From positions 1 to 64,000 of the forward strand of contig NZ_JBHRSA010000041.1 in assembly GCF_042643145.1 (NCBI RefSeq): DNA of 64,000 nt, written 5' to 3'. This DNA is from Virgibacillus_O xinjiangensis. Lineage in GTDB: Bacteria; Bacillota; Bacilli; Bacillales; Amphibacillaceae. The stretch's first letter is position 1, and the number at the start of each line of letters is the position of its first letter. The notes under the pieces were generated by a model, which saw only the letters and a program-made list of their open reading frames with translations, made no database searches and was not told where the DNA came from. The position numbers and the translations under genes were made by a program. Positions 24,740 to 33,501 of the stretch are shown here, in pieces.

Positions 24740-25945
24740 TCAGCGGGATTCTTCACCTTTCCATGTACTTACATCTCGCTGTTTATTTATATATTGCCTT
24801 GAATGCTCCTTGATCCCGGATAAGCAGATGGCGGCAGGGTCTTCATGGATATCCAATTCAATGGACCTACCGTCAGAAGGAAGAGTCTCTTCAAAAATTT
24901 CCTCATACTCTTCCACAGATATTTCTTTGCGTGAGACGAACAGTTCCTGGTGCTGCTCAGTGAACAAGTGTTTTCGATAATTCGGTTGGAGACGTCCTGC
25001 GAAAAATTCACCGACAGCACCCGAGCCGTAACTGAATAACCCGACCAGTGACCCTTCCGCCAGCTCTGCTTTTTCTTCAAGGAGCGAAAGGAGACTCAGG
25101 TACAGTGAACCTGTATAGATATTTCCGACATTACGATTATACTGGGTGCTGACTTGGTAATTTTCCATCAACCGTTCCTGTACCGCTTCTGACGTCTCAT
25201 CTATGACTGCACGCAACGCCTTCTTGCCCATTTTCGTATAAGGCAGGTGGAAGCAGATAGCCTCAAAGTCTGCCAATGTCAAATCTGTCTTTTTCTTATA
25301 CTGTTCCCATACTTTGCTGAAAAAGGAGATATATTGTTCATTGGAGAACTTCCCGTCTACCATAGCTTTATCAGAATATACGGGACGCCAGAAGTCCATG
25401 ATATCATCTGTGAGATAAGCGCTCGGTCCTTCAAAGGCCATTACGCGAGGTTCAGCACTGATGATCATTGCGACTGCTCCAGCCCCCTGTGTTGCTTCAC
25501 CGCCAGTATTCAAGCCATACCTCGCGATATCCGAACCAAGAACCAGGACTCTGCTTTCTGGATTCAAAGCAATATGGCCCTTCGCCATCTGAATGGCTGC
25601 TGTTGCTCCATAACATGCCTGTTTCACTTCTACTGCACGCGCATTCGGGTTTATGCCAAGCAAACGGTGAACATAGACTGCACCTGACTTGGAGTGGTCG
25701 ATGCCCGTTTCTGTTCCAAACAGGACAACATCAATTTTCTCCTGATCTTCTTCATCCAAAATGTTCAAGGCTGCATTGGCTGCCAATGTGACGGAATCTT
25801 GAGTAATTGGTGGTACCGCCATTTTCTCTTGCCCGATTCCGATAGTAAATTTGGCTGGTTCAACATTCCGCTCCACGGCCAGCTTGTTCATATCTAAAAA
25901 AAGATGAGGTGCATAAAAACCTATTTTATCGATTCCTATTTCCAC
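24740..25945 (-). CDS. mvaS: Hydroxymethylglutaryl-CoA synthase
   Basis: Condenses acetyl-CoA with acetoacetyl-CoA to HMG-CoA, an entry step of the mevalonate route to isoprenoids. The 401-residue protein has the catalytic Glu in FGTETGIDHSKS near 78, the nucleophile Cys in EVKQACYGATAA near 110 and the catalytic His in CFHLPYTKMGKKA near 232. NVGNIYTGSLYLSL near 273 follows. No mvaA or mevalonate kinase lies nearby. Presence in a Bacillaceae genome suggests a mevalonate pathway in addition to, or instead of, the MEP pathway, to be judged from the full genome. Confidence 0.95.
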   Translation of the reverse strand: MEIGIDKIGFYAPHLFLDMNKLAVERNVEPAKFTIGIGQEKMAVPPITQDSVTLAANAALNILDEEDQEKIDVVLFGTETGIDHSKSGAVYVHRLLGINPNARAVEVKQACYGATAAIQMAKGHIALNPESRVLVLGSDIARYGLNTGGEATQGAGAVAMIISAEPRVMAFEGPSAYLTDDIMDFWRPVYSDKAMVDGKFSNEQYISFFSKVWEQYKKKTDLTLADFEAICFHLPYTKMGKKALRAVIDETSEAVQERLMENYQVSTQYNRNVGNIYTGSLYLSLLSLLEEKAELAEGSLVGLFSYGSGAVGEFFAGRLQPNYRKHLFTEQHQELFVSRKEISVEEYEEIFEETLPSDGRSIELDIHEDPAAICLSGIKEHSRQYINKQRDVSTWKGEESR

Positions 25946-26433
25946 TTATAAGCGCTCCTTTATAATCTGTATGATATCCATGCATGCTGAAGGATTACAG
26001 CTTGCTTATGTAAACGAGGTGTTTCTTTTCTGTCAATTCTCTATCCAATCTATAATGATAGTACAAACCGTGGGCAAACTCAATGGAAGTGTACTGTCAT
26101 CTCACTTCCAATCCTGAAACCATACCCTGCCTTTTCATTTTCAACCAATTGCCGCTCATACCAGGTGTATAAAATGCTTCTCCTTCCAATATTCCCTATC
26201 GAACATGGGGTGATATAACCTTTTACCCCCCCTCTGAAAAGTCGACAAAATCCCCTTCCGTGGAGCAAGTTTATTTCCCGGGCAATCGATCGCATGCTTA
26301 CCATAAAACCGTCCATTATGAGAGATATCTGTTCTTTCTGCAGCAAAATCTGATCTATCGCCATTTTCCAGTACAAGCAGAAATCCCACCGCCTTATATA
26401 CTAGGTAAGTGAATCTTGTAGCAATCCCTGGAT
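25946..26433. other. 488-bp gap with a doubtful minus-strand frame
   Basis: No gene is supported here. The longest candidate is a 98-codon minus-strand frame (26080-26376) with a TTG start and a weak GGTGGGA site. Its end (TWYERQLVENEKAGYGFRIG) looks protein-like, but a second overlapping frame runs through the same stretch and a C7 run at 26225-26231 sits where a frameshift could be. It may be a decayed gene or chance. No terminator was seen between mvaS and the phosphodiesterase gene. Confidence 0.3.
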
Positions 26434-26931
26434 TTATGTCTTATCCTTATAAAAGACATGCCCTGCCTTCAATTCCCTTCCTAGCTGAAGAACGGCAAAG
26501 GAATAGTAAGGATTCGTACGCTTATCTGTTGGTGATCCAGGATTCAAAAGCAATTTCTTTTTATAGTACCGCAGCAATGGAATATGGGAATGACCAAAGA
26601 TGATGATATCCGGTTCGTCTCTTTCAAAGGCCTCCAGGGCTCTCCTATCGGTCGTCTTCTTCTCTCCATGACCATGGACCACACCGATTTTGTACCCATT
26701 CAGTTCAACCAACTGTTTTTCCGGAAACACTTCTTGTATATCTTCTCCATCCACATTGCCATAAACACCTTTTACTTCAGCATATCCGGATAACATATGA
26801 TATACACCTAGTGCCTTCCAATCACCTGCATGAATGATAAGATCCGTCGTTTTCAATTCATTTTCCAATCGTTCGGGAAGCCAAGTCCCCTTCTCGGACA
26901 TATGGGTATCAGCAATGACAACAATTTTCAT
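26434..26931 (-). CDS. YfcE/MJ0936-family metallophosphoesterase
   Basis: A 165-residue calcineurin-like phosphodiesterase, close to B. subtilis YsnB. All metal motifs are present: VVIADTHM near 4, IIHAGDW near 32, YGNVDG near 57, VVHGHGEKK near 84 and IFGHSHIP near 110. Members cleave model phosphodiesters with Mn or Ni; the natural substrate is not known. It stands alone on the minus strand. Confidence 0.9.
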   Translation of the reverse strand: MKIVVIADTHMSEKGTWLPERLENELKTTDLIIHAGDWKALGVYHMLSGYAEVKGVYGNVDGEDIQEVFPEKQLVELNGYKIGVVHGHGEKKTTDRRALEAFERDEPDIIIFGHSHIPLLRYYKKKLLLNPGSPTDKRTNPYYSFAVLQLGRELKAGHVFYKDKT

Positions 26932-27021
26932 GGCAGTGCTCCTTCTATTCTTTCACTTTTATTTAGCCTGTATTATTCCCACAATTCATCCCCCAACTAA
27001 CCCTTCCCTCTACCGCATAAG

Positions 27022-27052
27022 AAAAAACGGAACTTCCTAAAGGAAATCCCGT
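27022..27052 (-). terminator. Terminator of the redoxin/ccdA operon
   Basis: Stem with two G-T pairs (27027-27037 with 27042-27052) followed by six T on the minus strand. Confidence 0.75.
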
Positions 27053-27058
27053 CTTCAC

Positions 27059-27646
27059 CTATTCCATCTCTTCCAGCCGTTCCACCATCATGTCATAATT
27101 CATGGCACCCATCATCCTGGATTGGATCCGACCCTCTGAATCAATCATATACGTGGTAGGGTACGCTTGCACTTTATATTCATCGGCTACCTCAGAAGTC
27201 TCGTCAAGCAGAATAGGAAAGGATAATTTCAGTTCCTCTACAAAATCGGCGACATCTGATTTATTCTTCTCCGTGTCCAACAGGTCAACCGCCAACACTT
27301 CCACCTCTTTATTGTCGTATAGTTTCTGCATATCCGGCATTTCATCACGACACGGTGGACACCAGGTTGCCCAGAAATTCAGCATGACTCGCTTTCCCCT
27401 GTAGTCGGATAACTTGACGGTATCCCCTTCCAGTGTGGTCAACTCAAAGTCTGGCGCCATATAACCGGGGAGAACTCCCTCTTCATCTTTTTCCTCCACA
27501 TCCGCTTGGCCCGTCGTGGTAGTTGTCATATCACTTTCCGCTAAATTCTCCTCTTCCGCTGCTTCTTGTCCGGAAAAAGCAAAATCATATACTGCCCACC
27601 CGACCATGCCAACCATCAGTACCATGATTATTATTCCATTCCTCAT
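27059..27646 (-). CDS. Membrane-anchored thiol-disulfide oxidoreductase (ResA/TlpA type)
   Basis: A 195-residue thioredoxin-fold protein outside the membrane. One N-terminal signal anchor (about 3-25) is followed by an acidic Thr-rich linker. The redoxin domain begins at LPGYMAPDFELTTLEG near 59, with the active site NFWATWCPPCRDE near 90-102 and cis-Pro in QAYPTTYMID near 163. It probably reduces or exchanges disulfides on exported proteins, taking electrons through CcdA encoded just upstream. That link is supported by operon order and known biology of the families. Confidence 0.9.
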   Translation of the reverse strand: MRNGIIIMVLMVGMVGWAVYDFAFSGQEAAEEENLAESDMTTTTTGQADVEEKDEEGVLPGYMAPDFELTTLEGDTVKLSDYRGKRVMLNFWATWCPPCRDEMPDMQKLYDNKEVEVLAVDLLDTEKNKSDVADFVEELKLSFPILLDETSEVADEYKVQAYPTTYMIDSEGRIQSRMMGAMNYDMMVERLEEME

Positions 27647-27661
27647 TGGAAGTCACATCCT

Positions 27662-28417
27662 CTATCCTAATTTTGCCAGCCATGTGTCTTGTACTAAATC
27701 AAGGATAAACCCTGATATGCGCGGCATCAACCCGAAGAACAGCACCAGTCCCATCAGGATCATGATAACACCGCCCACCTTCATGATGATCTGGCTGTGG
27801 CGGACGAGCCACCTGGTGGAACCCAGGAAAAAGGTCAGAATAATGAAGGGCAACGCAAATCCAATAACATACATTATTGTATAGAACACCCCTTGGCCGG
27901 GGTGGCTTGCTGCCAGAAGAAGAATGGACCCGAAAATCGGACCGATACACGGTGTCCACCCTGCTGCAAAACCTAGTCCGACGAAAAACGTACCTGCATA
28001 TCCCGCCGGCTTCTTTGAATGATGGAAACGTCTCTCCTTCATCAGTCCTTTCAATTGGACCCAGCCGCCGATAAACAGCCCCATAAAGATAATGAAAACA
28101 CCTGCTATCCGCTGCAAGAAAAGACCAGAGTCACCTAGCAGCATGTCCTGGATCCACTGTCCCAAAAAGGATGCACCTGCTCCTAGACTGACGAAAACAA
28201 GTGAGACTCCGAGCAGGAAGAATGCCGAATGACTTAATAGTTGCCTGCGGATTTTCAAGTTATGACTCCCTTGCAATTCTTTCACACTGATGCCGGTTAT
28301 ATACGACATATATGCCGGAAATATAGGCAGTACACAGGGGGAAAGAAAAGAAATCGCACCGGCCCCTATAGCTAAAAGCACCCCGGCAAGTAATATCGTA
28401 TCTGCTTCAATTCCCAT
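27662..28417 (-). CDS. ccdA: Cytochrome c biogenesis protein CcdA
   Basis: Membrane protein that passes reducing power from cytoplasmic thioredoxin to extracytoplasmic thiol proteins. The 251 residues have six membrane segments and the two redox Cys in ISFLSPCVLPIFPAYMSYIT (near 23) and GFAAGWTPCIGPIFGS (near 150). The ATG overlaps the stop of the upstream membrane gene (TAATG), with AAGGGATATTA ahead; a longer frame exists but is not needed. It is followed 15 bp later by the redoxin gene, its likely partner. Confidence 0.94.
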   Translation of the reverse strand: MGIEADTILLAGVLLAIGAGAISFLSPCVLPIFPAYMSYITGISVKELQGSHNLKIRRQLLSHSAFFLLGVSLVFVSLGAGASFLGQWIQDMLLGDSGLFLQRIAGVFIIFMGLFIGGWVQLKGLMKERRFHHSKKPAGYAGTFFVGLGFAAGWTPCIGPIFGSILLLAASHPGQGVFYTIMYVIGFALPFIILTFFLGSTRWLVRHSQIIMKVGGVIMILMGLVLFFGLMPRISGFILDLVQDTWLAKLG

Positions 28418-29064
28418 TAATATCCCTTCTTTCTCTGGCAGAAAATAAGCACCATCAAACTTGTCATAAAAAAGAGTAAAATGAACCATTCTTCCATTAA
28501 ATACCCGAACACCGAGACAAAGGGCTGCAGCCTGGACAAAAGGATCATCCCAGCTGTCCATCCAATGAGCATGACCATTAGGAGAATCTCCGTTTTGACA
28601 TATCCGTGGATCAAAATATATACAGCCAACAGTGTGATGAGCACACTTAAATAGCCGAATGCATACGTATCTCCGTTCCAAACCAGCTGAATAAATTCAT
28701 ACACAAACGAAGCCACTAAAAATGTATGCACAAACGCATCCATAAATGAGAGCATGTCCCTATGCCCCTGTCTCGATTTGTAGAATAACTGGGATGCACT
28801 GAACACCACAGCAAGATAGAAGGCGTCGGAACCGGCCGGGTAGGCCAACACAACCAAAGGGTCACTAATAAACAGGCTGATATTCAGCAGTATTTTGGCC
28901 AGCCAGATAAAGATGACGAAATTGATCAGCTGTGAGATTAGTTCTTCCATATGTTTTTTCTTTTTTTCCTTTGACAGCTCACCCAGAAAACGATAGGATA
29001 TCAGTCCTGCTGTAATGCTGAGAAGAATAATGCCAATGGTAAATAATTTACTGACCGCAGCCAT
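28417..29064 (-). CDS. Polytopic membrane protein in the ccdA operon
   Basis: A 215-residue protein with about six hydrophobic segments. A KEKKKKHMEEL charged loop follows the first and a KSRQGHRDMLSF loop the third. GGGGGT precedes the chosen ATG; longer frames lack a site. It is translationally coupled to ccdA (TAATG), so it is likely part of the same thiol-redox system. I do not recognise the family and there are no conserved Cys pairs that would make it a thiol carrier itself. Confidence 0.7.
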   Translation of the reverse strand: MAAVSKLFTIGIILLSITAGLISYRFLGELSKEKKKKHMEELISQLINFVIFIWLAKILLNISLFISDPLVVLAYPAGSDAFYLAVVFSASQLFYKSRQGHRDMLSFMDAFVHTFLVASFVYEFIQLVWNGDTYAFGYLSVLITLLAVYILIHGYVKTEILLMVMLIGWTAGMILLSRLQPFVSVFGYLMEEWFILLFFMTSLMVLIFCQRKKGY

Positions 29065-29282
29065 GATTGTACCCCCATTATAATACCTTTCTGCCTTTAA
29101 CTTACCTTTTCTATGTGAAAATTTAATGAAAGTATTAGTACTCGTACTTCTTTCCATGAAATTGTTGTCGTCCAAGGCTTTCTTCATTTCATCATGGAAA
29201 TTTTAAAATGAGACAGGATGCTATTATATTCCAATATCTCTCGTAATAACCAGCCACATGTTTCAATTACAGAATATATCGG

Positions 29283-29443
29283 GTATAATAAAATCAAAAG
29301 GCCTGCATAAAGTAATAGAAAGACCGTTAGTGCTGGAACACTAACGGCCCTCGTACAATAGCCCTCCAAGGGGGGCGGCTTACACAGTAATAAGAAGAAT
29401 AATCACCCACTATGCTCGCCAGGCTCATGGGTGGTTATTTTTT
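29283..29443 (+). ncRNA. Candidate antisense antitoxin RNA
   Basis: A perfect -10 box TATAAT lies at 29283-29288 on the plus strand, with a weak -35 (TTTCAA) 17 bp upstream. A terminator hairpin (29398-29409 with 29428-29439) ends in six T at 29438-29443. The RNA, about 150 nt, would overlap the 3' end of the minus-strand holin-like toxin message and its last codons. This is the layout of TxpA/RatA-type type I systems. A second perfect hairpin (CCGTTAGTG/CACTAACGG, 29324-29347) lies inside and may end the toxin message on the minus strand. Confidence 0.45.
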
Positions 29444-29515
29444 ATGCTCAGACAGTATGGCAACCATCAATGTTCCAAAGGATATCATCAGAACCAATGA
29501 TTCAAATACCGTCAC
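29435..29515 (-). CDS. Putative holin-like type I toxin, copy 1
   Basis: A 26-residue peptide reading MTVFESLVLMISFGTLMVAI then LSEHKK: one membrane helix with a basic end, the pattern of the Hol_Tox (putative holin-like toxin) family. The start is GTG, with a very strong AAGGGGGGTGAT site five bases upstream. A near-identical peptide is encoded at 44853-44936. Type I toxins of this kind depolarise the membrane when overproduced and are silenced by an antisense RNA; a candidate lies convergently at 29283-29443. Confidence 0.8.
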   Translation of the reverse strand: MTVFESLVLMISFGTLMVAILSEHKK

Positions 29516-30011
29516 AAGGCATCACCCCCCTTCCGGATAAAAGTCAGGGAGTGAAACCGCCACCCATGGGAACCTTATTGTACATTTCCATTGTACCAAA
29601 GGTTGGACCCCAGAAACAGAACATATTTTCCTATAAGCTACAGATTATCTTTTCCCTCGGCACACTATTTCTCCCCCAGCACCTATACCACCCTCCTCTG
29701 CTATGTTGCATAAATCAAACAGAACTTCCATTTATTATTACCGACTACTGTGTATAGTGCCCCCCCTTTTACTCAGACTAATGACATATAAGCTTATTTT
29801 TCATCTCGCAAACGCTCCGTACCTAATTGCAATAGGACCAGCCCCTCAACGTAGAAGCCTGAAATATCAGAGGTTTGGCAATTTATTTCCAAGACGGGTA
29901 ACCTATACGGGCAAAACAGTTGCTTCATATAATAAATTACTCTTCAAATTTTCACCAATGTACATAGAACATGGAATTAACAGTACCATCGCTTAAGGGA
30001 GCCGAACAATC
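29516..30011. other. 496-bp gap upstream of the toxin and the MurE-like gene
   Basis: It holds the likely toxin promoter on the minus strand: GGTACAATG near 29592-29600 is shared with the leader of toxin copy 2, with TACAAT as a possible -10. It also holds an AACCTT/AAGGTT inverted repeat around that box (29570-29604). The right half, before murE, is AT-rich with no clear gene. Open frames there have no ribosome binding site. Confidence 0.4.
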
Positions 30012-31487
30012 ATGAGACTGACACACCTATTAAATGGGCTGGAAATACAAAACGAGCTGCAAAAAGAGGCAGAACGATTAACCATCGAAGGATTGGCTGA
30101 CAACTCTGCCCACATTTCCGACAATTATATATTCGTAGCTATAAAGGGACACCGTTCAGATGGCCATGACTACATCCAGGATGCGTTGAATAAAGGAGCT
30201 TGTGTAGTTATTGGGGAACAGGAATTTTCCAATTTGCCTGTCCCCTATCTCCAAGTGGAAAACAGCAGAAAAGCATTAGGTATCCTCGCCCGGAATTTTT
30301 ATAAAAATCCATCTCATAAAAAACAGATGATCGGCATCACAGGGACAAATGGAAAAACCACAACGAGTTACTTGCTTAGACATATACTGGAGTATGCTGG
30401 TTACTCCTGTGCCGTCTTCGGCACCATCCAAAATATTATCAACGGTGAATCCAGAAAAAGTACAAACACCACTCCAAACTCTCTGGATCTGCACAGAATG
30501 CTGGCTGAAAGCAAGGATGACATCGCTATTGTTGAAGTTTCATCCCATGGTTTATCCCAATGGAGGCTGGAAGGTGTCCTGTTTGATTTGTGTCTGTTCA
30601 CCAATCTCCATCCTGAACATTTGGATTATCATCATACAATGGATCGTTACTTTGAGGCGAAGATGTCTTTGTTCGATCATATGAAAATTCATGGAAATGC
30701 CATTATCAATACAGATAATGGCTGGGGCAGTAAACTTGCTACTATCCTTAAACAAAGAGAAAAGAATGTTTATACAACAGGCAAAACAGATAACAATGAT
30801 TTAAAGATCATGGAGTACGACATGGAAACATCCACCGTTATAGTCAAAGAATTTGCGGAGACTAGCATCATCTCTCCTATTGCTGGTGTTCATAATGTAT
30901 ATAATACTATTTCAGCCTATGCTGCAGCCTTATTGGCGGGTGTGAAAAAAGAGGTTGCGGCGGCATCACTCCCTCATTTCAAAGGAATTGACGGACGGTT
31001 TGAGACAATTTCTATCCCGGAGGGACCAACCGTTGTCATCGACTATGCGCATACGGCAGATGCCATAGAAAACTGCCTAAAGACTGCGAGACAATATAGT
31101 GCCAATCGCGTCCTTCATGTATTCGGTTTCCGAGGAAACAGGGATATCAGCAAAAGAGGACAGATGCTGCAAATCAGTGCCTCCTTAAGCGATCAATATA
31201 TTTTGACACTGGATGATCTGAACAAGGTTTCCTACCGTGACATGATTGGTACATTGAAAGAACTCCAAGAAGAATTTGGGCAGCAAAATGGACGAATTAT
31301 CGCTGACCGCACACTTGCCATCAAACAGGCAATCAAGAAATGCTGCTCTGGCGACTGGGTGATTATCACTGGTAAGGGACATGAAAGATACCAGCAGTCA
31401 TACGACATGCACACTGCCTCTGATAAAGAGACGGTTTGCCAAATCAGAGACCAATCAGGCGGGGAAAACTTAGGAATCGCCTTTTAG
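30012..31487 (+). CDS. MurE-like UDP-N-acetylmuramyl-tripeptide ligase paralogue
   Basis: A 491-residue Mur ligase with the three MurE domains. The ATP motif is GTNGKTTT (111-118), TNTTPNSLDLHRML follows, the carbamylated Lys is in YFEAKMSLFDHM, and FKGIDGRFETI begins the third domain. The DNPR motif that binds meso-DAP in true MurE is replaced by DDLNKVSYRD, while GKGHE near the end is kept. It is outside any cell-wall cluster. It may add a different amino acid, act in special conditions such as sporulation, or act on another nucleotide-muropeptide. GGGAG precedes the ATG. Confidence 0.85.
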   Translation: MRLTHLLNGLEIQNELQKEAERLTIEGLADNSAHISDNYIFVAIKGHRSDGHDYIQDALNKGACVVIGEQEFSNLPVPYLQVENSRKALGILARNFYKNPSHKKQMIGITGTNGKTTTSYLLRHILEYAGYSCAVFGTIQNIINGESRKSTNTTPNSLDLHRMLAESKDDIAIVEVSSHGLSQWRLEGVLFDLCLFTNLHPEHLDYHHTMDRYFEAKMSLFDHMKIHGNAIINTDNGWGSKLATILKQREKNVYTTGKTDNNDLKIMEYDMETSTVIVKEFAETSIISPIAGVHNVYNTISAYAAALLAGVKKEVAAASLPHFKGIDGRFETISIPEGPTVVIDYAHTADAIENCLKTARQYSANRVLHVFGFRGNRDISKRGQMLQISASLSDQYILTLDDLNKVSYRDMIGTLKELQEEFGQQNGRIIADRTLAIKQAIKKCCSGDWVIITGKGHERYQQSYDMHTASDKETVCQIRDQSGGENLGIAF

Positions 31488-31558
31488 GGAATACAGCTAT
31501 TCCGTTTCTAAGTGTTCAGCTGATGACGAGAAAATACTGAAACAGTTAAAGCCAGATA

Positions 31559-31616
31559 AGGGAAGTCAGAAACTCTTCTTCCAAGGGAAAATGAGTTTCT
31601 GACTTCCCTCTGTTTT
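31559..31616 (+). terminator. Long-stem terminator after the MurE-like gene
   Basis: A 17-bp perfect stem (31559-31575 with 31593-31609) with a 17-base loop, then CTGTTTTA. The stem is unusually long. Confidence 0.8.
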
Positions 31617-31753
31617 ATGGATTGTTTTAATGAAAGAGGCTGTTGATACATATGCTGGATTATATAGCGGGTTGTAAGAAGCCCAACCATTATGTTTATT
31701 TATTTGCCGCTTTGTTGTAAAATGCATAAAACGGACATGCAGGAGGGAGTATC

Positions 31754-33040
31754 ATCGGAAAACAGCGTACACTTTTAATATTCATTTGGTCAGTCGCCTT
31801 TTTAATGATAGCTTCTGCAGTATATGCGATGTTCGGCGATCACAGCAGATATAAAAATTTCACCGGACTAGGCAACGGTCTCTCACTCTCGCAGGATGAT
31901 GAGACCATCGCTTTCTCCTATTATCTGAACGGATCAGAAGCAATCTATACAGGCAGCTTAGAAGACCGTTCCATTGATAAATTGACGGAGCCGGAAGATG
32001 GGATGCATCATCGTTCTCCCCAATTCTCCCCTGACGGCAAGGCTATGTTCTATTTGGCCGCAAACAGGGAGAACATCCAACATCTACTTTATGTAGAGGA
32101 CAGTGAAACAACAAAACTGACCAATGAAAAAACGCATGTCTTCAGTGCAGCATTCTCTCCCGATGGAGAGACAATCTATTATACAGCAATACCGACAGAG
32201 GAGCTTAGGAAAGCAGAGGGACAGCAAGAGAACGGTGTCGATCTTTTTTCTGTTTCCATTGATGGTAATCATCAACAGCTGACAGATGAGGATGCATTCT
32301 CGGTGAACGGACTTTCTGTATCTCCAGATGGCAGTACTGTGTTTTATAATTCCTTTGATGGAAACCAACGCTTGTATGCATATCACTTGGAAGATCAAAC
32401 AAAAGAGGCATACCTCTCAGAGCATCTGCCGAGCGATATCTATCATCCGGTTTTTTCTCCTGCAGGCGATCAACTTGCCTACACGGCTGTTGCGGGAAAG
32501 TCAGCTAATGGCACCTTCCAATATGAACTTTTTCTAATGGACACTAATACTGGAGAAAAGAAGAAATTAACCAATTATGAGGCATCGCTTACCTCTCCTG
32601 TCTTTTTCCATCAGGAGAATCGGCTGATTTTTCTTGGACAAAGCAATTGGCCCGTAAAACCAGCTGCCTATCAGCTGATGACCGTAGATAATAATAAAGA
32701 GAAGGCAGTTCCAATACGGTTGTCTCTTCCGGAACCTGACAGAAACTTCCGGCCGGGAGAGATGCTGGCCGAATGGGTGGATATCAAGACGATAGCCGGG
32801 CTCTATATTTTACTGTTCGGGCTCATGACCATCTATTTCCAGTCTAAATCGAATAAAACTTACTTGCCATCAATCATAAGTGGATGCCTTGCTGCTATAT
32901 TGCTTCTAGCATCCATTGCAGCAGCTGCTTTCAATCCTTGGGCAGGCAGCGGCCTATTTGGTGTGGCAGTTGGCCTTTCGGCTTGCAGTGGGATCATTTT
33001 ATCCTTTGCCTTCATCTACCAACAGGCTGGCAGGAAGTAA
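31754..33040 (+). CDS. TolB-like beta-propeller membrane protein
   Basis: From 31805 an ATG frame of 411 codons is open. Upstream codons in the same frame add KQRTLLIFIWSVAFLM, completing an N-terminal membrane anchor, and a GGAGGGA site lies seven bases before an ATC codon at 31754. I take the gene to start there, with a non-standard or mutated start. The body has at least four PD40 repeats (SPQFSPDGKAMFYL, SAAFSPDGETIYYT, LSVSPDGSTVFYN, HPVFSPAGDQLAYT), giving a propeller outside the membrane. Three C-terminal membrane segments (about 350-425) follow. Ligand unknown. Confidence 0.75.
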   Translation: MGKQRTLLIFIWSVAFLMIASAVYAMFGDHSRYKNFTGLGNGLSLSQDDETIAFSYYLNGSEAIYTGSLEDRSIDKLTEPEDGMHHRSPQFSPDGKAMFYLAANRENIQHLLYVEDSETTKLTNEKTHVFSAAFSPDGETIYYTAIPTEELRKAEGQQENGVDLFSVSIDGNHQQLTDEDAFSVNGLSVSPDGSTVFYNSFDGNQRLYAYHLEDQTKEAYLSEHLPSDIYHPVFSPAGDQLAYTAVAGKSANGTFQYELFLMDTNTGEKKKLTNYEASLTSPVFFHQENRLIFLGQSNWPVKPAAYQLMTVDNNKEKAVPIRLSLPEPDRNFRPGEMLAEWVDIKTIAGLYILLFGLMTIYFQSKSNKTYLPSIISGCLAAILLLASIAAAAFNPWAGSGLFGVAVGLSACSGIILSFAFIYQQAGRK

Positions 33041-33134
33041 CTCCCCGTCCGAAAATAGTGTACAATTCGCCGGACAGCTGCGCAGCTCCTTTCTGCTCCA
33101 CACTTCTTTAGGTGCTCTTATTCCCTATTCCCAT

Positions 33135-33175
33135 ATAAAAAGGAGATGTTGTTCAGCCGTTAACAACATCTCCTT
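33135..33175 (-). terminator. Terminator of the aromatic operon
   Basis: A 14-bp perfect stem (33140-33153 with 33162-33175), followed by TTTTTATA on the minus strand. It lies about 80 bp after the ferredoxin stop, at the end of the dioxygenase operon. Confidence 0.8.
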
Positions 33176-33253
33176 GATATCACTTCTATTAGCAGGTATC
33201 TTAAATAAATCTCAGTCGTGCAGAATTTCATGCTTCTTATATTTTTCTTCTAC

Positions 33254-33487
33254 TTAACCAAAAAATGCTTCTGCCTTTTCCAATTGATCTTCCTGATCTG
33301 CCGACAGATCATGCTCATCAACGATAGCACTAACCGGACAGGCAGCTACACAGGCACCACAGTCAATACAGGTATTGGGGTCAATGAAGAACTGATCGGG
33401 TCCTTCTTCAATACAATCGACCGGGCAGATCCCTACACATTCACCAGCCTTCTCATTACTGCATGGATCTGTTATTACAAATGCCAC
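33254..33487 (-). CDS. fdxA: 7Fe ferredoxin (3Fe-4S plus 4Fe-4S)
   Basis: A 77-residue ferredoxin. Cys9, Cys17 and Cys50 have the spacing of a 3Fe-4S cluster, and Cys21, Cys40, Cys43 and Cys46 that of a 4Fe-4S cluster. Cys25 is extra, as in Azotobacter FdI. CVGICPVDCIEEG and CIDCGACVAACPVSAI are the key stretches. It is the last gene of the dioxygenase operon, 14 bp after the ACMSD-like gene. It probably carries electrons from the FNR-type reductase to the ring-hydroxylating oxygenase, replacing the Rieske ferredoxin usual in such systems. A housekeeping role cannot be excluded. Confidence 0.88.
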   Translation of the reverse strand: MAFVITDPCSNEKAGECVGICPVDCIEEGPDQFFIDPNTCIDCGACVAACPVSAIVDEHDLSADQEDQLEKAEAFFG

Positions 33488-33501
33488 GATAATCTCCTCC
33501 T

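Noticed and set aside
29184..29369. 61-codon minus-strand hydrophobic frame
   Set aside because: TTG start without a usable ribosome site, and it runs through the CCGTTAGTG/CACTAACGG hairpin of the toxin locus.
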